From positions 19,948,822-20,012,821 of the forward strand of contig CAIIXF020000008.1 in the NCBI GenBank assembly GCA_903813345.2: a DNA stretch of 64,000 bases, written 5' to 3'. The DNA comes from Owenia fusiformis (taxonomy: Eukaryota > Annelida > Polychaeta > Sabellida > Oweniidae). The translations under genes and the position numbers were made by a program. Below, one piece after another: positions 47,001 to 58,600 of this stretch (its first letter is position 1; every line of letters begins with the position of its first letter). Below the pieces are notes generated by a model that saw only the letters and a program-made list of their open reading frames with translations, was not told the DNA's origin and did no database searches.

Positions 47001-49366
47001 CCTATTGTATATATATCAGTGCTCTCCCCAGGACTTTTTTTAGTGCAACATTTTAGAATTTTGTAACTTTTTGTGCAATATTTTAGCAGGAGAATCTAAT
47101 TGGATTGAGGACCATTTTGGTTTTAAAATAGATGGATGTGTTGCGCCTCAGTGATTTCAATGTGGGGAGACCAATGTAGTGACACCAATTGTATGGGTTT
47201 ATCGGCAGAACGAAGATATTTTCATTTTTGATAGCAATATTTGCGTGAAATATTTAACTTATTTCAACCGTCAAATTCCTCCATTCAGTTCCCGGCATGC
47301 ACCTGTCATAAGGGAGATCCCTGGGGAATTCCCCTTCCGACATTTTGAAAATTGCTGACATATTTCCGATTAGTCATATAAATCTGACCCTCGTATGATG
47401 TTATTTGTTGTTATTTTTTCTGATTTGGATACTTATTTTTTCTTATTTTCTTGCATACAAGGGTCATACACACTCCGCGCATCTAAATTGCGGGAAATGC
47501 TTTCCTGGCCTGTCTACCCAACCAAATTCACACAAATGATAAATAAATGTCTTTGCTTCAACTATAAAGTATTTAATCTTACCTTAGACACGTAAAACGC
47601 TTGGTAATTGAAGAAATATAAGCATGCCGCTTGAATTTTAAAATTTTTTCATTTTGCCATGCCAAGGTCACTTCCGGGTTAATCTGAGTCTAGATGTAAA
47701 ACTATATCAAACGAAATCATAAGTATTTGTTACACGAAGATTCAGTTGAAAGGGAAGCAGTGTCGTTAAGAAGGGAAGTTATTTGGAAAAGTTATTGTTT
47801 CAAAATGAGAAAAGTAAGAGAACGGCTTTGGAATCGATCTCTGTGTAATAAATAATTATGATTCCGTTTCGATACATGTTTTACATTTAGACTACCGGAA
47901 ACAGCATTCAGCAACATGGCGGGCGATAATGAAAATATAATTCAATTGATCATATTTCGTCAATTATCAAGCGTTTTACATGTCTAAGGTAAGATTTAAC
48001 ACTTTAATGTTGGAACTAAATAATTACTCGATAATTTGTGTGACTTTGGTTAGTATGGTAACTATGGTTACCGAGACAGGCCAGAAAAGCGTTTACCGCA
48101 ATTTGTTCCATATAATATCTACGACGGTGTATGCAAAGAAAATGATAAAAAATAAATATCCAAATAAGAACAAGGAATATCGAAGAACAGCATACAACGG
48201 TCGGATTTATATGACTAATTTCCGATGTAAAAACTAAAATCTCTTCGTTCTGCCGATAAACCCATACTCTTGGCGATCTAACAACATAAAAATAATTCTA
48301 AAATACTCTGGAATGTATTGAGGTAGGTCATTTAATAGTGCAATGCATAGGGTCTGACATTGTACAGTGCTGGTATATATTAATTGATTAGTCGTTTTAT
48401 TGCCATATTTTCTTGAATTTCAACATTTAATGTCCCAAACTCACACAAACTGCAGAAAAGTATACACCATAAGTCATATATACCAAAATGAGTGTCTCCA
48501 AGGCTTCACACCAGCGTATGCATAGTTCATTTGTCACGAGTTTGAGCTGAAATTTCGCCAAAATGAAGTAGGCTCAGGGTAGTCTCTGCCAGGTTTGTTT
48601 ATTGTGGTAAGCTTGTAAGTGCTCAGAAGCAAATAATTCATGTGCGCAAAATAATCAAATAATCTGATTGGTTAAAACTTTGCTGCACATGCGCACAATG
48701 TATGCCATGTTTTTTCTAGTGATTTCGTTTCGTTTCATGGAGTTTGCGTTTAAGTGTAACTTCCGCAAAAATGGCGGACCATGAACAGAATTAACAGGTA
48801 AAATCACTTCGTAATTTCAAGAGAACTTTTTACCTATAAAAGCAAAACTTTTGTTTTATTTGTGCATTCTATCTATCAGATAAGAGTCTCAGGGGTATGT
48901 AGGCAAATTTATTTTGGTAGGAGCACTCTGTTTAGTTTGAAAACGCACCCTTAATTATTATATATCAGCACTGTAGAAAGACAGGCTTACCAATGAATCG
49001 GGCGTACGACCACAATCTAAAGGGGTCGTAGGATGCGATAATATTATATCCACAAAGTGTGGACCATGGATACACTAAACTTAGCAATTGTACTGTAGGC
49101 TACATGTAACACTTTTTACAATTACAATCAATTTTTGCAAATGTGATTCAGCAATAAAATGAAAAACAGAAAAAAATCAAAGTTTTATTTTCAAAACTGA
49201 ATATCTTTGCAAGTATGGCATTGTATACAGCCAAACTTTTTGAAATGCTAGAACATACCTTTAGTTTTGTAAGAAGCTCGCCACATTTGTCTAAATTAGG
49301 GGTTTTCTTCTGCCATTCCTGAGACAAATTCTGATACATCGTGATTGCATCTTTTAGGTTTGCCAT
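41017..49366 (-). CDS. PSMD8: 26S proteasome non-ATPase regulatory subunit 8 (Rpn12)
   Basis: A lid subunit of the 19S regulatory particle; Rpn12 incorporation completes lid assembly and docking on the base. Eight coding exons on the minus strand: 49259-49366, 44993-45065, 44406-44508, 44115-44208, 43735-43833, 43045-43118, 41498-41609, 41017-41151. Phases close and give 265 aa, matching the short metazoan PSMD8 form. Diagnostic stretches: [16 protein letters not shown] at the N-terminus, [52 protein letters not shown] and the C-terminal ELEMIV. The exon-7 donor is gag|gtcagt, weaker than the others. Intron 1 (4.2 kb) and intron 6 carry hAT and TA elements. It shares a 279-bp divergent promoter with FAM98. 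The longer N-terminal extension of human PSMD8 is absent. Confidence 0.97.
41685..42551. mobile_element. Non-autonomous hAT element with perfect 8-bp TSD
   Basis: Target duplication ATGCTTTG (41677-41684 and 42552-42559) flanks TAGGGGTCACACGGTT and its exact inverse AACCGTGTGACCCCTA. Subterminal accgcggt/ccgaaccg words repeat in both orientations. 867 bp with no transposase frame. The intact duplication suggests a fairly young insertion. PSMD8 intron 6. Confidence 0.9.
44698..44866 (+). repeat. Tandem duplication of ~75-90 bp
   Basis: ccaaaactgtgtaact...ctaccaaaaggaagacattggc...tgctattttgtaggttattttg is followed directly by a second, diverged copy beginning ccaaaacggtgtaact. PSMD8 intron; no known function. 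Confidence 0.7.
45611..46396. mobile_element. hAT-like element with TAGAGCTCTGGTC termini
   Basis: TAGAGCTCTGGTC at the left and its exact inverse at the right, with cgaccaag/ttggtcgac-type subterminal words. Flanks gacattac and cattttac are only partly alike, so the 8-bp duplication is decayed or absent. The interior is GC-richer around 46030-46110 and holds an ATG followed by a short frame ([19 protein letters not shown]) that runs into a gtaagt donor, as a first coding exon would. PSMD8 intron 1. Confidence 0.6.
46920..46994. mobile_element. hAT right-end fragment
   Basis: atcgaatcattaatcgaatt followed by gaatcgtgggacccctattg. The ATCGTGGGACCCCTA end mirrors TAGGGGTCC-type hAT starts with ATCGA-rich subterminal repeats. 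No matching left end was found nearby. Confidence 0.4.
47194..48264. mobile_element. TA-flanked 1.07-kb TIR element
   Basis: TA at 47192-47193 and 48265-48266. Termini TGGGTTTATCGGCAGAACGA and its exact inverse, with the match extending to about 24 bp. Interior frames (47395-47595, 47980-48237) show no DDE transposase signature. Probably a non-autonomous Tc1/mariner-group element. PSMD8 intron 1. Confidence 0.75.
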
Positions 49367-49645
49367 TTTTGCAATGCATTGTGGGACTTTGAGGAAAAAT
49401 ACAGCGAAAACATAATATTTCTCGTTTTTTCAGTATAAATACTTACAATACTTTCATTCATTGGAATCTATAAATATTTAACAGTTATATCCTTTGTCTA
49501 ATTTTGATTTTGATTTCTATAAAATACTCTAATTCGTTCACAAAATTTGGCATTTAGTGAGCGCATTTGACCTACATTTGAAAACCGGCAGAATTTTTAT
49601 TTTCTAAATATATTAGCCCTTTTGGCTTTTGCAGCTTAGAAGACG
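49367..49645. promoter_or_regulatory. Bidirectional promoter of PSMD8 and FAM98
   Basis: Only 279 bp separate the two divergent start codons, with no room for separate promoters. No TATA box is placed sensibly for either gene. gcattgtgggactttgag at 49376-49393 resembles the ZNF143/THAP11 motif (GCATTSTGGGARTTGTAGT) over its first 11 bases; such sites are common in divergent housekeeping promoters. The motif call is a visual match only. Confidence 0.7.
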
Positions 49646-52600
49646 ATGGAGAATGATATTTTAGATTCTCTTGAAGATTTAGGGTAGGTATATTTCATCC
49701 TCTTTGTGTGTTAATATACCCGCTATGGCTCAGTGGCAGAGTCAAGGTTACCAATATCGCTTGGCCCCGGGTTCGATTCCCGGTTCAGACAAGATTGTTT
49801 GTGCATTATGTAATTCTGGGTGTTTGACTGAGTGGTTCACGACTCGTATAAAATGCTGTGGTGTGTACCTGTATGTCTGTGTACCTGTGCACACAAAAGA
49901 ACACAGGGCTCCTCCAAGGAGGGGTTTCTGGCTCTGTCTTCGAGTGTAAAGTACGTAAAATACGGAATGTACCAATGAGGTATTGCTCGCCAAATATGGC
50001 GGTAACCAAGATATAATAATAATAATAATAATCACATATAGTCATGACTTTACAAGATAATGCTAACTAGAAAAAGTCCATTTTACTGCTTCATTTCGTC
50101 AGTAGAACGGCAAATATAAGAAATTGGGAGACCATTGTGCAATAATATATGGAAAAGTATATTCATGATGTACATGAATGACATTTGTATATCTTGGATT
50201 GCTTCTAGTTTGGCTTATAAAGTGTGTGGCCTCTTATATTTGGATGTTTCTCTGCCATGTTATTTTCAATAAGATTAACATGGCTGAAATTCTTCAAATT
50301 ACAAGACGGCACAGGCTTATTGCACAAAAAACTAAAAAATCTGAAATATACAAATGTCATTCATGTACATTATGAATATACTTTTCCATATATTATTGCA
50401 CAATGGTCTCCCAATTTCTTATTTTTGCCATTCTACTGACGAAATGAAGCAGTGAAATGGACTCTAAAGATTTTGGACATGTTTATTTTTTACTCAAGTT
50501 TCAGTTTCATTTCCACATCAGCATGATCATCAGCCTCAGGCTCATAGATTCATTGGCGGTCTCTTCGTCGAGAATGGTACACGAATGGCTTTATCTGTGT
50601 ATAGAGATATAGGCCAAATGGGGCGTAACGTTGACATGTGGCGTAATGATGACACAAAAAATGGGGTACATACGACAAATTGGATAAAATGAAAATTTCG
50701 TGAGATCTCAATCCATGCGATAAGAAGAACATGGCTTCAACTAGATCAGAAATAAGAGCAAATTAACAACAAAGTGTCAAAGTTACCCCATACTTACCCT
50801 CCCCCCGAGGGTTCACTGTATACAAATTTTGGCTGGGGTCCTAGGCTGAACCCTCAGATATCAATATGTTCCCATACCACAATCTGTCAAATTTCAATGT
50901 GTTCCCATACCAACCAAAACAAACCCCAACAGCCGTACCAAATGTCCAAATATAGGACCAATGCCATACCAGAGACATACATGTATGTTTTATATGACTC
51001 TGGCCATACCAAATGTCAAGATATAAGACCAATGCCATACCAAATATCTTAATATAAGACCAATGCCATACCAAATGTCCAAATATAGGACCAATGCCAT
51101 ACCAGAGACATACATGTGTGTTTTATATGTCTCTGGCCATACCAAATGTCAAGATATAAGACCAATGCCATACCAAATGTCTTAATATAGGACCAATGCC
51201 ATACCAAATGTCTTAATATAGGACCAATGCAATACCAAATGTCCAAAGTAGAAAAAAGCTAATATTCAAACTAAGAAGGCTTTGAGCAGAAGGCAAATCT
51301 ATGAAGAAAATGATCCAAAACAACCTCAAATAAAGATATATCATATCAGAAAGTGGAAAAACAGGACCATTGCCATACCTCGGGGGACATTCTCATACCA
51401 GATCCTAAAATTTGGGTCCATTGCCATACCAAATGTCAAAAAAGGTCCGAGGATCCCCGTCAAGGTTTATATACAGTGAACCCCCAGGGACTTACCCCAA
51501 GCTGAAATGAAATGGTGTCAACGTTATACCCCTTCCCCCTATATCACTATTCTATCTCTCATTGATTTACATGTATTTGATCAAGCACGATATTCACAAT
51601 ATATAAGCTATATATTCAATATTATATCAATATATGAAAAAACAATTTGAAGAATAATTTTGTGTTGTTTGTCATAATCTAACGTTTAAGTTGCTGAAGT
51701 ATTGTATCAAAAATCAAAATGATGTTTTTTCAATTCAAAATCAATACTTAAGAATCTATGACTGCCATTTGCAGGTACACAGGCCCCCTGATTGATGAAA
51801 ACACATTATACAGTGCTGTAGATGCTGGTGCGCCTACCCCAGAGTTCACCCACCTTGTAGCATGGCTCTCCACTGATCTCTGTGGGTTCTGCAAGATTGA
51901 GGAAAATGTTGGCGCTATCACTAGTAAGTTTGACCTGCTAATATTGTGTCATATATAAGAACAGGTCTATTGACCAGATAAGATAGGATAGTACCCTGCG
52001 CAAAGAGTCTATTATTATAAACTATGACGAAACGAAGCTCTCTTGAAGTGCAGTTGAACGAATGCAAAGGGTAATAGGATAGATAAAACCCTTCAAAACA
52101 CAACTTACACCTCTATCAAAAATTATTGCATTGTTGTTTGACATGGCGAGCCAGACTGAGACTATGGGTTTGTCTACTACTTACTGTCTCCCAATTTGTC
52201 AACAATTTTATGAGAAATGAAAACATCCATTTGTCTGATCAAATGCTCTTACATCCATTTAATGGGTGACACATGTGACATGTCCATGCTGGTAATTCAT
52301 ACCATTGAACCTGGTTTCTACTTTTGCCTTGTTTTGGAGAAATGGTCTTTTCCACCACGTGAGGCCGCAAAATGGGCCATCTCTAGTTGTAGGTAACCAA
52401 TGCAGGCAAATGTCATCTCAGTTTTTTTCTTGGAAATGTGATCAGGCTAAACATATTTGGCCACTTCAGTGTATGAGTGCAACTACAATATTTTTGCCAT
52501 GTATCTGGTATTAATAAATAAATTAATAAATTTATGGGTCTTTGGTTTAAAGAAAGATGGCAGTGTGGTTTCCATAGACGTATTTACAGAGAAGATGTAA

Positions 52601-55600
52601 ATAAGAACCTGCTTTTAAGCACATTGTCATCTTTCTATCAACCCAACACCTACATTTATGAATGATAAAGTATTCAATGATTGATCTGTCCAATGTTCAA
52701 AACATCTGATTTTTGACACATTGGTATCTTATTTCAGGTTCAGATGATTGTGGCAACTTTTTGCTTGAGTTGAGTGGATTCCTTAGGGAATTAGGTATGT
52801 AACAGTATTGAGTACACCCAGTACACATATGATACATGTAAATGATTCAAAAATGCTCATTTTATGAAACGGGGAAGTCAAAATATGTGTAATAAACCAA
52901 AGTGCTCATGGAAAGCTCGAAAAGAAGTGTTTAAAATCCTATGTCAAAGTCTTTAGGATTCATTCCAGAAACTAGCTGTAATGTTTAGTGTTTCTACCAT
53001 TCAGATTTCCTTGAAGTAAAATTCATACCACAATATCTTATTTCAATTGTGGATAACACATCATGATAAGTACATATACTACTTTTATGTGTTTTATTAT
53101 TCATTAGGCTGCCCATACCCAGCTTTATCAGATGGACCCATCAACCAAAGGCTGGAGTCAAAGGAGAATAAACTACAACTTCTAGGTACATTGCATATTA
53201 AAACCTAATTATCGTTTCATCAATTTAACAATTTTATGTCAACAATCATCCAAGCACTTGTACATGATGAGCATTGAAAATGACAAGACAGTCCCTTCAC
53301 CAACTTTGTGTAACTTTGCATCAGTAGGTAACTGTGACTTATATTTATCAACATAACCTCTTGAATCCCAGACTCTAAAATTGCTTGAAACCTGAGGATT
53401 TTTCATTTTTGCCATCTTTTGACATTTTACTACATACCTATACAACTTAAGATGCTCAAGTTAGTAAATTTAGTCGACAGAGATCATCTCTACATATTTT
53501 AAAACAATTTTTGAGTAAATTGGATGAATTTTAGTGAAAAAATTTGCGACAGATTTTTTGTCACTCTGTGTTGTTTCAAGGTCATTTCTTCGGTGACAAG
53601 TAATCTCGTCACTCAGTAGTCAAGAGGTTAAAGTATGAAGTAAACATCCAATATTTGAAGGGAAATCTGCAGCAAAAAGAGAAGAGAAATTATTTCATAA
53701 AATGCTTTCAGATTACTTGTGCACTGAGCTGCAGGCGATGCGTGTAGTTGCCACGAGCAAGCCAGAAATGTTCACTAGCGCTATGCAGGTAGAGGTACAG
53801 GCAGAAAGTGATATGGCCAACTACATGAAGAATATGTTGATGGCACTGGGCTTTCCTAAACCTCCGGCTTCAATCACTTCATTTCAGCTATTCAGTAAAA
53901 TAGAAGCAAAGGTACAGTACATATACATACATGTATTATACAGGAGTGCGATTCTGAACTTTTCCATAAATTTCTGCCGTAAATAATTTACAATAGGACA
54001 ACATACCGAAAAAGTTTAAAACTGATTCTGAATTATACCTTAAACTTGTCGTAGTCGTCTTCTGTGTAAACCCAGCATGGAGCTATTGAAATTGGGTTTT
54101 TAAATCATCAACATTTGTAATATAGTATAGAACTTGTGTTTCACCATATATTATTTTTATTTCGGAAAATTGTGAATTCACTACAGGTGTCCTAGAAATA
54201 TATGGAAAAAGTATAAATTTACCACGTTTTATACGGAAAAGTTCAGAATTAGCTTTATCATAAATATACGACAAAACGGTAAATTAACAATTGAATTTAC
54301 AATACGGAAAAGTTCAGAATAAGACTCCAGGTACATGTAATGGGCAATAAAATAAATCAAATGTCCTTTTCCATGGATTCTAATAGACAGAAAGTAAGTT
54401 TTACTAAAAAGTTCACCATAAATTCAAGGATTAATTTTTGGCATATCTAAATAATATTGTAATTGAGTGTTTTCATTCATTTCATTCAGGAAAAAGCTAA
54501 AAAAAGATGAGATAGGACGTGGAATTTCTTTGCTTTTAAAATCTTCAACTTTCCCATCTCCTTCAGATAAAAGAACTGCTCAACAAGCTTCCCGCAGATC
54601 ACCTTGGGAAACCTCTATTGAAAGTGAGGCTCTCAGACAAACAATGGGCAACACTGGAGGAGATCAACTCTGCACTCCTTAAGGAGTATGAAACTAGGAG
54701 AAGCATGATACTGAAACGTCTAGATGTCACCATACAGTCATTCAAATGGTCAGATAAAGCAAAGGTAGAACATCATTCATTTAAACATTTCCTATTATAC
54801 ATGTAAGGAGGCACGCAGGCTTTTTATTTTGTTTCTACACTTCATCAATCATTTTCAAGATTTTCAGTAAATGTATTTAGACAATTTTCATTTTCAAGGA
54901 ACATTTCAAATCCTATCGTTTACACAAGGACTCTTTGTTAACTTGGTGCAAAACATTTCCCTTTTGACATTTCCCTGGTTTTCCCAAATCCCAACACTTG
55001 AAACAACACTCAGTATTGATTTTTGTAGAATCACTGTAATTTTTGTATACGTAAATGCATGTATATTGTTCCAGCACAAGGAAGACCTGGTGGCTAGCAA
55101 ATATCAACCTATAAGAAAGTTATTAACCTCAAAATCATCAGTGCAAGTTGGTGCATTGCTCTCAGCAAGAGACGGTGAGTGGTTAGCAACTGTGTGAATT
55201 AATGCCAGTCTGCTTTATAAATCAAAATCTCACAAAAGTTTCCAATTCAGGTGATATACAGGGTGGGCCTATAAAAATTGGAACATTTTTCTATTTATTC
55301 AATAGCCTAGATGCGAGTAGAAATAATCTTGATTTACGTCATTAAAATTAAAAATTAAGTCAAACTGATGTCATATTTGGAATCTACATATAGAATTACA
55401 TCGAGAAATATGGTTTTAAAAAGAGTTTATCAACTTTGAAAATTTAATTTTCTTTGGTAATGTGACTTCTAGGTCGGGGAGATTCCCCATAGCCCCCATG
55501 TTGTAAAATCACAAAAATGGAAATATCTTCTCTTGTGTTGGGCAGATAATATTTTCTTTTACTGGACATATTTTGATTTGTATAATTATCAGATACATTA

Positions 55601-58600
55601 GTGTAATATGAAAAGTGAACCACTAAAACTGATGAATATTCAAGTTTAAGGGAATTTTGTAATACCCTGCCATGTTATTTCCCCCGAATCAGCCACCTGG
55701 TGGCGAAACTGGTAATTACCAACTCGCATCTGAGTAATTGTCTTTATTTTTGCAGTTCAATCCACAAAAAATCAGATAATGGTAAAATGATTATTTGTGA
55801 AAATGTTAAAGATAGAAATATCCATGTATGATTATTTTTGGCTTGCCATGGTCACGATCTGTATTCTGCATGTGTTGTGACAAATTTCCAGATTTTCTCT
55901 GCTTGAGACATCACTGCTGAAAATACAGTAACTTTCATACCATACAAAATGTACCCTTCAAATGGTCTCGACACAATTTCCATCAATTAAAACATATGTA
56001 ATTATCCCAACGAACGAAGTTCTGTAGGGATATAGTGAAGCCCTCCGTCCGTCAGTCCGTCAGTCTGTCAGTCCGTCAGTCCGTCAGTCCGTCAGTCCGT
56101 CAGTCAGTCCGTCCGTCTGTCCGGAAGATAACTCGAATACTAGTCAATAGATTTTCTTCATATTTGGTGGAAAGATGTATATTGGTGAACAGTTTTACGC
56201 AAAAAAAAAATTTTTCAAGATGGCCGCCAGTTTAAAAATGGCGGGAATTTTTAGCAAAAATCTTATGTTTTTCATTTTAAACCAAAATAATAAATATTAT
56301 TATTTGAAATTTTGGTAGTATATTAACAACATCTATCTATTTCACATATATCCCAGGTTTTTCACCCTGACCCCCAGGGGCCGTAAATGGGGGATCGGGA
56401 AAACAGGAATATGCGTTAATTTTGAGATGTTTTTGAAGTATAGCTTTATTATACTCAAATGAAAGGAAATTTAGAGTAGATTGCAAATATTGTAACGTTT
56501 TTCTGATTCGGGCCTCAAAAAATTAAAAAATGGCCGCCTAATGCGGGATTTCACAATTGTTTTCTGATCTCTTAAAAGTATGGCTATATTATACTCAAAT
56601 TGAAGGTATTTCAGAGTAGATCACAATTATGGCATTGTTTTTCTGATTTGCGCCTCTGAAAATTCAAAATGGCTGACTAGAGCAGAAATTCGTCACTACT
56701 TAAAATTATCTTGAAAGTATGGTTACATGATACTTCAATGATTTAAAATATTTATTGAAGGTAAGAGTAGATGGTAAATATTACATTGTGACTGTACAGA
56801 TTGATGATTTATATAGTGTTCGTTGGGATTTGCTACTCCGTGGAGTTGCCATTTTCTAGTTGTCTTTAGGAGAAGCAAGACATGTCTCCCTTGAATGATA
56901 TACATGTAGCTTAACTGACCTCAGTTCTGTTTCAAAACTGGCACAATATGTCTCAAAACCTGTCATTTAAGCCATGAATGACTGTCAAATAGAGCTCAGA
57001 CTGATTGTTCAGGTGGGGGAGGACAAGTTCAGGAAACCCTTGCATTGAGTAAAAAAATTAGAACATTTTTCCATTGATTGTAACTTTTTTGTTAGTCATG
57101 TATGAACACTGAACATGTCCTCCACCCACCTGATCAATCAGTATGACCTGTATTTGAAAAGCATGCGTGGCTTAAATATAGGTTTGAGACATATTGTGCC
57201 AGTTTTGAAAAAAGCTGAGGTCAATTAAGCTATATTATCCAAGGGAGACATATTTAGCTTCTCCTAGAGATAACTACGTAATGTTTAAGTTATTGGAAAT
57301 TCTGTTGAGACCATTTGAAGGGCATATATTGTATGGTATGAGATACTGTATTTCCAGTAATGATGTCTCAAGCAGAGAAAAATTGGAAAATGTTCATGAC
57401 TTACGCAGTATACAGATCATGACCATGACAAGCCAAAAGTAATCATACAAAATCATATTTTTATCATTAACATTTTCACAAATAATCATTTTATCATTAT
57501 CTGAATTTTTGTGGACTGAACTGCAAGTTTTAAGAAAATTGAATAAATAGAAAAATGTTCCAATTTTTATTGGCCCACCCTGTATGTTGCAGTTGGTGTT
57601 GGGAAGTTTCAGTGTGAGTTTCATTTCTACTGGTTATATTTGATTATCCTATTTCATTACAGTAAAACCTGCGTATAGTCAACAATTTTTTGCCGAGAAA
57701 AAATGTTCACTGTTGGTAGGTTCACTACAGCAATGATTTGATTTCGCCACATTTGACGTATTATATTAAGAGACCAGCTATTAAGAGAGGAGGGAATAAT
57801 CAATTTAATTTGTATTTTCTACCCATATTAACCCATGACACTCAAAATGTTTTGCCGAATAAAAACGTTCACAGTTGATAGGTGTTCATTAGAGAGATGT
57901 GTTCACTAACTCAGGTTTTACTGTATATTAATTATATTTATCCATGCTATATTTGTAACATTAGTATAGTAGCTCAATTTTTATGCCACCACCAGAAGTG
58001 GTGCTTGGTGGTTGGCATCTGTAAAAAATGGCAGGTGGTGAGATTTAGCTTGTTAATGCCTTATATTTTATCAGGTCAGTCCAATGTTAGTGATGTGTCC
58101 ATATTTACACAGACATAATTGTTGTATTTTGTATTATCCATCCCTGTACCTACAGATTTACTGAAGATTGAAAAAACAAGCAATGCTGAGATTAGAGAGA
58201 GGACTAAATGTGAAATCAACAAGGTTCTAATAGGAAGGGTCCCAGACAGAGGGGGTAGGACACTAGAAATGGAAGCCCCACCCCCAGAGATGCCGTCTTT
58301 CATGAAACGCAGTGACGCACCTAGAGGTGGTGGCAGAGGTAAATATAATATTTTATTATAGTGTATAACATTTAAGGGGTTAACATCCACAAGTGCAATA
58401 CTATTTTAGGAATGTATTGTCATTTGCATATGACACTGTTTTAACCCATGCTTTAATCAGATCTATTCATTCTAAACAACAAATTCAAAACTTGTTTGCT
58501 AATTCAATAAGCTGAAACACTTTTCCATTGTTTAGTTCAGTCTTTAAAACACTAAAACTACCTCTGCTGAAGGTTTGATACTCAATAATAAAGGTACCAA

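Larger units (their letters stand above)
55259..57582. mobile_element. 2.3-kb TA-flanked element carrying two nested insertions
   Basis: TA at 55257-55258 and 57583-57584. Termini CAGGGTGGGCCTATAAAAAT versus the inverse of ttttattggcccaccctg. The arms continue inside: ttcaatccacaaaaaatcag, atgattatttttggcttgcc and accatacaaaatgtaccctt near 55755-55965 are mirrored at 57300-57530. The left arm is split by a GATGCGAGT MITE (55310-55730); the centre carries a CCGTC element (56003-56861). No transposase. FAM98 intron 7. Confidence 0.8.

Noticed and set aside
49721-49795. A functional tRNA gene
   Set aside because: A and B boxes are present, but the head is followed by a SINE body and ATA tail, and a clean cloverleaf with acceptor stem could not be drawn.
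50841-51246. Periodic minus-strand peptides (WHWSYI.TFGMALVLYLDIWYG)
   Set aside because: They are translations of the minisatellite units in FAM98 intron 1.
56035-56235. [12 protein letters not shown]-type open frame
   Set aside because: Translation of the CCGT/CAGT microsatellite in the CCGTC element.
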